Below are positions 1-5,382 of a stretch of 7,362 nt of DNA, in pieces. The DNA comes from Coriobacteriia bacterium. GTDB lineage: Bacteria; Actinomycetota; Coriobacteriia; WRKU01; WQUG01. The stretch's first letter is position 1. Each line of letters starts with the position of its first letter. The stretch lies in NCBI GenBank assembly GCA_009779395.1, contig WREJ01000054.1:1-7362 (forward strand), given 5' to 3'. The notes beneath the pieces were generated by a model. That model made no database searches and had not been told where the DNA came from. It saw only the letters and a program-made list of their open reading frames with translations. A program made the translations under genes and the position numbers.

Positions 1-55
1 AAAGGGGCAGGCGAACCCGCAGGTGGTCAACGAGATTTTAGATAGGCTGCTATGA
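1..55 (+). CDS. gatB: GatB C-terminal end (Asp/Glu-tRNA amidotransferase subunit B), partial
   Basis: Reading from base 2, an open frame enters from the left edge and ends at TGA 53-55. It gives the 17-residue tail KGQANPQVVNEILDRLL. This matches the end of the GatB/YqeY domain, where family members close with a pattern like (K/R)G-x-A-(N/D)-P-x-x-V-N-E-(I/L)-L-x-x-L-L. GatB is the tRNA-binding subunit of the GatCAB complex, which amidates Glu-tRNA(Gln) or Asp-tRNA(Asn) in the cytoplasm in bacteria lacking GlnRS and/or AsnRS. The stop overlaps the next start as ATGA, so pncB is probably translationally coupled to it. Only the tail is visible, so the identification rests on one short motif; everything upstream is outside the window. 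Confidence 0.72.
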   Translation, partial: KGQANPQVVNEILDRLL

Positions 56-1512
56 GCAACCCGCTTTTGATTGATTTGTACCAGCTGACCATGGCGCAGG
101 GGTATTACCGCGTTGGTCTAAAAGATGCGCAGGCGTCCTTTGTCTATAGTTTTCGCGAGAACCCTTTTCGCGGCGGCTTTGCTTTGTTTGCGGGTGTTGA
201 GGGCTTGCGTGACTATCTGCTGAATTGGGGATTTAGCGATGAGGATTGCCAGTGGCTGGCGACACTGAAAGCAGCGGACGGCAGCAGGCTGTTTGCTGAT
301 GATTTTTTACAGATGCTGGGCGCACTGCGCATGGATTTCGATGTTGCTGCTGCTGCAGAAGGTAGCATCGTGTTTGCTGGCGAGCCTCTGGCGCGGGTGA
401 CAGGTTCGCTGATTAGCTGTCAACTGATCGAAACAGCACTGATGAACCGCCTGAACTTCGAGACCCTGATTGCCACCAAGGCGGCGCGCTGCTACAGTGC
501 TGCAGACGGTGACCCCGTCTTGGAATTTGGTCTGCGCCGTGCACAGGGACCTGATGGAGGAGCAACAGCCAGTCGTGCAGCCTATGTGGGCGGTTGCAGC
601 GCAACCTCGAACATCGAGGCTGCCAGACGTTTTGACATTCCTGTTGCGGGCACCCATGCGCATTCTTGGGTGATGGCATTTGACCACGAAGAAGACGCTT
701 TCGAGGCATGGACGCACTCTTCCCCCAATAACTCGGTGTTGTTGGTTGATACCTACGATTCACTGAATGGCATAAAGCAGGCGGTTCGTGCAGGGGCGCA
801 GCTAAAAGCGGCGGGTGGTGATTTTAGTGGGATTCGTCTGGATTCGGGAGATTTGGCGTGGCTGTCAAAACGTGCGCGCGAGATGCTTGATGCTGCGGGA
901 TTGCAGGACGCGCAGATTTTTGTGAGCAATGACCTGGACGAATACACCATTGCCAGCCTAAAAGAACAGGGTGCGCTGATTGATTCATGGGGAGTCGGAA
1001 CACGCCTGGCAACAGGTGGCAGCCAGTCGGCACTGGGCGGTGTCTACAAGATGACGGCACTGAAAAAACCTGGCGCAACAACTTGGGAGCCCAAACTAAA
1101 GGTCTCTGACCAGGCGTCAAAGACCAGCACACCGGGTCTGCAGGGGGTACGCCGCTACTTTGATGCCAATGGCAGCCCTGTGGGTGACATGATTTATGAC
1201 CTAGAGAACCCGCCCTGTGCCAAAACAGACGCGACTATTGTTGACCCGCAGGATTTGACCCGCCAGAAAAGTTTTAGCCCTGACATGCACTGGGAGGAAC
1301 TACTGCAGCCTTTGTTTGAGGGTGGCAGAGCCATGACCAGCACAGGCGACATCCATCAGATTCGCGAAAGCAGCCTTGCGAACCTACGGGCACTTGATGA
1401 AAGCCACAAGCGCTTTATGCAGCCACATCGCTATCCCGTAGGATTGGAACGCTCACTGTTTGAGAAACAGCTACAACTGGTCAAAAAACATAAGGGCATC
1501 ACGATAGATTAA
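52..1512 (+). CDS. pncB: Nicotinate phosphoribosyltransferase
   Basis: This 486-residue cytoplasmic enzyme joins nicotinate and PRPP to form nicotinate mononucleotide, the entry step of the Preiss-Handler NAD salvage route, with ATP use stimulating the reaction. Family hallmarks are visible in order: DLYQLTMAQGYY near residues 8-19; FRENPFRGGF at 34-43; LNFETLIATKAAR at 134-146; GTHAHSWVM at 200-208, where H204 aligns with the histidine phosphorylated in the family; DTYDSLNG at 233-240; RLDSGD at 262-267; VSNDLDE at 291-297; and SWGVGTRL at 312-319, part of the phosphate-binding region. The C-terminus has the usual PHRYPVGL near 459-466. Length is normal and the active-site segments look intact. 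The ATG overlaps the gatB stop (ATGA) and no strong Shine-Dalgarno precedes it, which suggests coupled translation. Nicotinamide phosphoribosyltransferase is less likely given the motif set. Confidence 0.95.
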   Translation: MSNPLLIDLYQLTMAQGYYRVGLKDAQASFVYSFRENPFRGGFALFAGVEGLRDYLLNWGFSDEDCQWLATLKAADGSRLFADDFLQMLGALRMDFDVAAAAEGSIVFAGEPLARVTGSLISCQLIETALMNRLNFETLIATKAARCYSAADGDPVLEFGLRRAQGPDGGATASRAAYVGGCSATSNIEAARRFDIPVAGTHAHSWVMAFDHEEDAFEAWTHSSPNNSVLLVDTYDSLNGIKQAVRAGAQLKAAGGDFSGIRLDSGDLAWLSKRAREMLDAAGLQDAQIFVSNDLDEYTIASLKEQGALIDSWGVGTRLATGGSQSALGGVYKMTALKKPGATTWEPKLKVSDQASKTSTPGLQGVRRYFDANGSPVGDMIYDLENPPCAKTDATIVDPQDLTRQKSFSPDMHWEELLQPLFEGGRAMTSTGDIHQIRESSLANLRALDESHKRFMQPHRYPVGLERSLFEKQLQLVKKHKGITID

Positions 1513-1531
1513 ATAGTGAAAGGAACTAACA

Positions 1532-2317
1532 ATGGGACAAGAACAGGCACAACTTGCCGTTTTTATTGATTTTGAAAATTTAGCTTTGGGCATTCAGCCC
1601 TCTACTAATGGGCGGCGGCGCAAACGCACTGAAAAGCTGGACATGAAGATTGTCCTCGAGCGTCTGGTCGAGAAAGGAAAGATTGTTGCCAAGCGCGCTT
1701 ACTGCGACTGGCAGCGTTTTCCCGAATACGTGACCGCGCTGCATGAACAGGGCGTCGAACTGATAGAGATTCCCGACCGCTATATGACGGGCAAGAACTC
1801 GGCGGATATTCGTCTGGTCGTGGACGCCCTTGAAATGGGCTTTCAAAAAGACCATATTGACACTTACGTGATTGTCTCGGGTGACAGCGACTTTTTGCCT
1901 TTGGTCAGTAAGCTGCGCGAGAACGGCAAGACCATTATTGGCGTCGGCCTAAAAGATTCGACCAGTGATTTGCTTGCAAACAACTGCGACGAGTTCATTT
2001 TTTACGACGACATTGGCAGCAGCAAAGAGATGCCTAAACTTGGCGACAACGTCAGTCGTAAGCAGCGTCCTGCTTATAAGCTGCTGTTCGAGACTATTGA
2101 TGCAATGCAGCGCGAAAACACAACAAAGCTGCACAGCTCGCTGGTAAAGGACACCATCAGGCGCAAGCAGCCGCAGTTCTCTGAACGTGGTTATGGTTAT
2201 CGCTCGTTTAATCAGCTGCTAGAAGATGCCCAGGCGAAGGGTTATATCGACATCAGCAAGGACCAGCGCAGCGGAACCTACGTAGTAGAGGGATTTACCA
2301 ATCCCAGTGCGCGCTAA
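1532..2317 (+). CDS. NYN domain protein with C-terminal LOTUS/OST-HTH-like region (putative RNase/RNA-binding protein, LabA/DUF88 type)
   Basis: A 261-residue soluble protein. Residues about 7-160 form a NYN (PIN-like) domain. The acidic metal-site positions are in place: FIDFEN at 11-16 (D13, N16), NSADIRLVVDAL at 89-100 (D92, D98) and VSGDSDFLPLV at 115-125 (D118, D120). After a linker (about 163-180), residues 181-255 resemble a LOTUS/OST-HTH winged-helix module: a helical stretch (YKLLFETIDAM), then a region around YGYRSFNQLLEDAQAKGYI and a terminal strand YVVEG. In the family this NYN-LOTUS pairing is linked to RNA binding or cleavage, but substrates are unknown for most bacterial members. 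The start is supported by AAAGGA at 1519-1524, 7 bases upstream, and by the short 19-base gap from pncB, consistent with one transcript. No signal peptide or membrane segment is seen. The fold call is firm; the catalytic role is inferred. Confidence 0.88.
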   Translation: MGQEQAQLAVFIDFENLALGIQPSTNGRRRKRTEKLDMKIVLERLVEKGKIVAKRAYCDWQRFPEYVTALHEQGVELIEIPDRYMTGKNSADIRLVVDALEMGFQKDHIDTYVIVSGDSDFLPLVSKLRENGKTIIGVGLKDSTSDLLANNCDEFIFYDDIGSSKEMPKLGDNVSRKQRPAYKLLFETIDAMQRENTTKLHSSLVKDTIRRKQPQFSERGYGYRSFNQLLEDAQAKGYIDISKDQRSGTYVVEGFTNPSAR

Positions 2318-2339
2318 GACATTGTGGGCGTCGTTACTG

Positions 2340-2348
2340 TGAGATAAT
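2340..2348 (+). promoter_or_regulatory. Possible extended -10 promoter for purA-purD
   Basis: The 83-bp gap between the NYN gene and purA contains TGAGATAAT, that is TGn directly followed by GATAAT (5 of 6 matches to TATAAT). A poor -35 candidate, TTGTGG at 2322-2327, sits 15 bp upstream, which is a short spacer. If used, transcription would start near 2355 and give a leader of about 45 bases ending at AGAGGAG (2384-2390), 10 bases before the purA ATG. This would let the purine genes be expressed apart from the gatB-pncB run. No terminator separates the two groups, so read-through is also likely. Confidence 0.35.
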
Positions 2349-2400
2349 GAAGCTGTTGGGGCAGTTTCAAGCAGTTCTGTAGCAGAGGAGACAGATTTAC

Positions 2401-3699
2401 ATGCCAGGTGTGGTCTTGTTAGGTGCCCAGTGGGGCGATGAGGGCAAGGGTAAAATAACCGATCTTTTATCACGCGACTACGATTATGTGGCGCGTTTTC
2501 AGGGGGGCAACAATGCCGGTCACACCGTTATTGTTGGTGACCGCAAGTTGCAGCTGCACCTGATTCCTAGCGGCATTATGTATGACAATGTGACGCCTGT
2601 CATTGGCAATGGCTGTGTTCTTGACCTGAAAGTCTTGATTGACGAGATTGACCGGCTGGAATCAGAGGGAATTAGCTGCGAGCGTCTGGTTATTAGCTCG
2701 AACGCGCACCTGATTATGCCCTATCACCGTGACCTTGATGCAGCCAGCGAACACCGGCTGGGTGCAAACCTTATTGGTACAACAAAACGCGGCATTGGTC
2801 CTGCTTATTCTGACAAAGTGTCACGCATGGGTCTGCGCATGCAAGACTTGTTTGACCGCAGCATCTTTCGTGAAAAGGTGGCTGCAGCACTTATCGAGAA
2901 AAACGACATCTTGGCAAAGGTCTATGGTCTGCCTACCTATACTGTTGATGACATCGCAACAGAATACCAGCAGTACGCACAGCGTCTGAAACCCTACATT
3001 GCTGACACCAGTCCGCTTATTAACGATGCCCTTGATAAAGACGACTGGGTTTTGTTTGAGGGTGCGCAGGGTACTCTGCTTGACATTGATCACGGTACCT
3101 ATCCCTTTGTGACCTCGTCTAATCCGACAGCTGGTGGTGCTGCGGTGGGCGCTGGAGTTGGACCAACCAAAATAAATCGCGTTCTAGGTATTGCAAAAGC
3201 CTATATTACGCGGGTAGGATCGGGTCCTTTCCCGACCGAGCTGTCCTGTGCAGACGGTGATACCTTTATCGAGGTTGGTCGCGAGTACGGTACAACAACA
3301 GGTCGCCGCCGCCGCGCTGGCTGGTATGATGCGGTTATTACCAAATATGCTGTGCAGGTTAATGGTCTGACTGACCTGTGCATTACCAAACTCGACATTC
3401 TGTCAGAGTTCCCGACCATCAAGATTTGTGTTGCTTACAAACACCTTGACCAGACCTACACGACCGTACCCGGTCACCAAAGTGCCTTTCATCACGCCCA
3501 GCCTGTCTATGAAGAAATGCCCGGCTGGAACGTTGACATCAGCGGCTGCCGTCACTTTGATGACTTGCCTCCGGCTGCCCAGGCATACATCAAACGACTG
3601 GAAGAATTGGCGGGCGTGCCGGTGACTATGATTGCTGTAGGCCCCGACCGCGAGCAAACCATCCATCGCGGCTTTCTGCAACGTAACAGGAGCAACTAA
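2401..3699 (+). CDS. purA: Adenylosuccinate synthetase
   Basis: This 432-residue enzyme condenses IMP with aspartate using GTP to make adenylosuccinate, the committed step from IMP to AMP; it works as a cytoplasmic homodimer. The signature WGDEGKGK at 11-18 carries the catalytic aspartate (D13), and NNAGHTV at 37-43 carries the catalytic histidine (H41). IMP-contact segments appear at GTTKRGIGPAYSDK (126-139) and FEGAQGTLLDIDHGTYPFVT (219-238). The aspartate-binding loop is GTTTGRRRRAGWYD (297-310), and the GTP-binding elements are TKLD (329-332) and VGPDRE (413-418). Length is standard and all key residues are present. The start is set by AGAGGAG at 2384-2390 and by MPGVVLLGAQWGDEGKGK, the usual N-terminus. 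Its stop directly abuts the purD start. Confidence 0.97.
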   Translation: MPGVVLLGAQWGDEGKGKITDLLSRDYDYVARFQGGNNAGHTVIVGDRKLQLHLIPSGIMYDNVTPVIGNGCVLDLKVLIDEIDRLESEGISCERLVISSNAHLIMPYHRDLDAASEHRLGANLIGTTKRGIGPAYSDKVSRMGLRMQDLFDRSIFREKVAAALIEKNDILAKVYGLPTYTVDDIATEYQQYAQRLKPYIADTSPLINDALDKDDWVLFEGAQGTLLDIDHGTYPFVTSSNPTAGGAAVGAGVGPTKINRVLGIAKAYITRVGSGPFPTELSCADGDTFIEVGREYGTTTGRRRRAGWYDAVITKYAVQVNGLTDLCITKLDILSEFPTIKICVAYKHLDQTYTTVPGHQSAFHHAQPVYEEMPGWNVDISGCRHFDDLPPAAQAYIKRLEELAGVPVTMIAVGPDREQTIHRGFLQRNRSN

Positions 3700-5064
3700 A
3701 TGAACATTTTAGTGATTGGGTCGGGCGGGCGCGAGCATGCCATCACCTGCGGTCTTGCTGCCTCTCCTCAGGTTGAAACCATCTATGTTGCCCCCGGTAA
3801 TGGAGGGACTGCTCTGCAAGAAAAAGCGGTCAACGTTGACCTGTCGCTGTTAGCGGATGACGAAAGTATCGAGGCGGAGGAGCTTGACCTGCACTCTGAC
3901 GCATCTGCTGAACTACGTTTTGCGCTGATGAACGATATTCAATTGGTGGTGGTTGGCCCCGAGGATCCACTAGTCGCAGGTCTTGCTGACGAGCTGCGGG
4001 CGGCAGGCATTGCCGTCTTTGGTCCTAGCATGGCAGGCGCGCAACTAGAAGGCTCAAAGCAGTTTAGCAAAGACTTTATGTTTGAAAACGGCATCCCGAC
4101 TGCTGCCTATGCAGTATATGCGGCAGACGAACGCGAGGCGGCCTACGCCTGTCTGGAAGATTTTGGCGCGCCCGTTGTGGTCAAGGCAGATGGCCTGGCT
4201 GCAGGCAAAGGTGTGACGGTTGCGGCAACTCTTGAAGAGGCACGAAATGCTGTTGACGAATGCTTTGACGGTCGTTTTGGTGATTCGGGCACTACGGTAG
4301 TCATCGAGGCTTGCCTGCGTGGTGACGAGTGTTCGATGATTGCTTTTGTGGACGGGACAACGGTGTTGCCCCTTGCTCCCTCGCAAGATCATAAGCGCGT
4401 GGGAGAGGGTGACCAGGGGCCTAACACAGGAGGCATGGGCGCGTACTCTCCCGTACCATCGGTCACTGATGAGCAGCTAGCCCAGATGACTGACATTTTG
4501 CAGCACACAGCAGATGCCTTGGCACAGGCAGACATCGACTATCGCGGCATATTGTACGCCGGCTTTATGCTGACGGCGGAAGGCCCGCAGGTGCTGGAAT
4601 ACAACGTGCGTTTTGGTGACCCCGAGACACAGGTACTGCTGCCACGTCTGAAAACTGACCTCGCAAGCGTGATGCTAAAAACAGCACGCGGCGAGCTAGC
4701 AGGAACTAGCCTCGAGTTTACAGACGCAGTAGGTGTTACCGTAGTCATAGCAAGCAAAGGCTATCCAGCAGCCGTAGAGACGGGCTTTCCTATCACTGGC
4801 TTTGAGCAGGCCCAGCACAGCAGCGATGATGCAACAATCAAGGTCTACCACGCCGGAACAAAACTACAAGAAGATGCACACGGTCTGGCTGAAGTCGTAA
4901 CTGCAGGCGGCCGCGTAATAAATGTCACTGCATTAGCCCCAACCTTTGAACAGGCAATCGCCGCTGCTTATCGCAGTGTGGAGCAGATTGAGTTCGAGGG
5001 GGCATTTTATCGCCAGGACATCGCCACCAGAGCGCACCAGACGTCCAATCTCGGCGTCGTTTGA
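3700..5064 (+). CDS. purD: Phosphoribosylamine-glycine ligase (GAR synthetase)
   Basis: This enzyme joins 5-phosphoribosylamine and glycine with ATP to give glycinamide ribonucleotide, the second step of de novo purine synthesis. It is an ATP-grasp protein, 454 residues here against about 420-430 in many bacteria. Visible landmarks: IGSGGREHA at 6-14; VVVGPEDPLVAGL at 83-95; PVVVKADGLAAGKGV at 158-172 (ATP-grasp lysine region); QDHKRVGEGDQGPNTGGMGA at 229-248; the family signature RFGDPETQ at 304-311; and a C-terminal domain with HAGT at 384-387 and GGRVINVTALA at 403-413. Most of the extra length lies near residues 49-80, an acidic stretch before the VVVGPE strand. The ATG follows the purA TAA with no gap, and AGGAG at 3688-3692 lies inside the end of purA, so the two genes form one unit. 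The TGA lies in the left arm of the terminator hairpin. Confidence 0.96.
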   Translation: MNILVIGSGGREHAITCGLAASPQVETIYVAPGNGGTALQEKAVNVDLSLLADDESIEAEELDLHSDASAELRFALMNDIQLVVVGPEDPLVAGLADELRAAGIAVFGPSMAGAQLEGSKQFSKDFMFENGIPTAAYAVYAADEREAAYACLEDFGAPVVVKADGLAAGKGVTVAATLEEARNAVDECFDGRFGDSGTTVVIEACLRGDECSMIAFVDGTTVLPLAPSQDHKRVGEGDQGPNTGGMGAYSPVPSVTDEQLAQMTDILQHTADALAQADIDYRGILYAGFMLTAEGPQVLEYNVRFGDPETQVLLPRLKTDLASVMLKTARGELAGTSLEFTDAVGVTVVIASKGYPAAVETGFPITGFEQAQHSSDDATIKVYHAGTKLQEDAHGLAEVVTAGGRVINVTALAPTFEQAIAAAYRSVEQIEFEGAFYRQDIATRAHQTSNLGVV

Positions 5065-5116
5065 AAAATAAAAAACGCACGAGTAGCTTAGTACGCTTAG
5101 CGTTTTTGATTTTTCA
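5062..5116. terminator. Strong inverted repeat after purD, probable bidirectional terminator
   Basis: The left arm TGAAAAATAAAAAACGC (5062-5078) and right arm GCGTTTTTGATTTTTCA (5100-5116) pair over 17 positions with a single A/G mismatch (5070 against 5108). The loop is 21 bases (5079-5099). The T-rich right arm provides a U tract for + strand transcripts, and the A-rich left arm does so for - strand transcripts. The purD stop TGA is itself the first three bases of the stem. It separates the purine genes from the surface-protein gene. The GC part of the stem is short (GCG/CGC) and the loop is long for a classic intrinsic terminator, so efficiency is uncertain. Confidence 0.75.
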
Positions 5117-5185
5117 AGCCTCCTGGATCTTGGACGTCTGGAGCACTCTGGGGGTTGTTGGTGATAGTGGCAGCTCACTCACAAC

Positions 5186-5213
5186 GCACCCTGAGGTGCC
5201 TGTTAAAAGCACC
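5186..5213. promoter_or_regulatory. Three-segment alternative hairpin (GCACC / GGTGC / GCACC)
   Basis: GCACC (5186-5190) can pair with GGTGC (5195-5199) across a 4-base CTGA loop. The same GGTGC can instead pair with GCACC at 5209-5213 across a 9-base loop, and the latter is followed by AATTTT. Only one can form at a time. The arms are just 5 bp. It lies upstream of the predicted promoter of the surface-protein gene, so it could be a second weak terminator, a protein-binding site or chance. Confidence 0.25.
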
Positions 5214-5237
5214 AATTTTCACAAAAACATGAACATT

Positions 5238-5267
5238 TTGAGGAAGTACGACCACAGCTGCTACTAT
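5238..5267 (+). promoter_or_regulatory. Predicted sigma70-type promoter of the RCC1 surface-protein gene
   Basis: TTGAGG (5238-5243; 4 of 6 to TTGACA) and TACTAT (5262-5267; 4 of 6 to TATAAT) are separated by 18 bp, and TGC (5259-5261) directly before the -10 provides an extended -10 element. Transcription would begin near 5274, giving a leader of about 50 bases before the ATG at 5326. Position after the purD terminator and before the long open frame supports the call; the hexamers themselves are only moderate matches. Confidence 0.45.
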
Positions 5268-5325
5268 TAGTCGGTTAATGAAACAATACCATTTGACCTG
5301 TAACCGAAACGAAAGCGAGACTGCC

Positions 5326-5382
5326 ATGACCGTCAGAATTCCCAAATTCCGTGGGGGGGGGGGGGCTCTCAGAAAAACCTAG
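5326..5382 (+). other. Natural-looking ATG start of the surface gene, out of frame in this sequence
   Basis: From ATG 5326 the frame reads MTVRIPKFRGGGGALRKT and stops at TAG 5380-5382 after 18 codons. The first nine residues are basic, as expected for the n-region of a signal peptide, but the 13-G run puts the hydrophobic core in another frame. With 12 or 15 G the same start would read MTVRIPKFR, then glycines, then LSEKPRLTLLIAAIFLL, a convincing complete signal peptide. With 14 G it would stop after 20 codons. The Shine-Dalgarno upstream is weak (AAAGCGAGA, 5312-5320). I read this as the true start of the downstream gene in its OFF register, or as a start broken by a sequencing error. Confidence 0.6.

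Noticed and set aside
307..1132. Several - and + strand frames of 60-136 codons within pncB
   Set aside because: They are shadows of pncB with no domain features; the pncB frame has all family motifs.
5061..5270. 69-codon + strand frame starting at TTG, with a basic start and a hydrophobic stretch
   Set aside because: It begins at the purD stop and reads straight through the terminator inverted repeat and the predicted promoter. It has no Shine-Dalgarno and no recognisable domain.
5337..5350. Short direct repeat AATTCC just before the G tract
   Set aside because: Two 6-base copies 8 bases apart are easily due to chance and have no matching partner structure.
5326..5382. Calling the surface gene a dead pseudogene
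   Set aside because: The single disruption is in a slippage-prone homopolymer, and the remaining 665 codons are open with intact motifs. A reversible switch or a sequencing error explains this better than decay.
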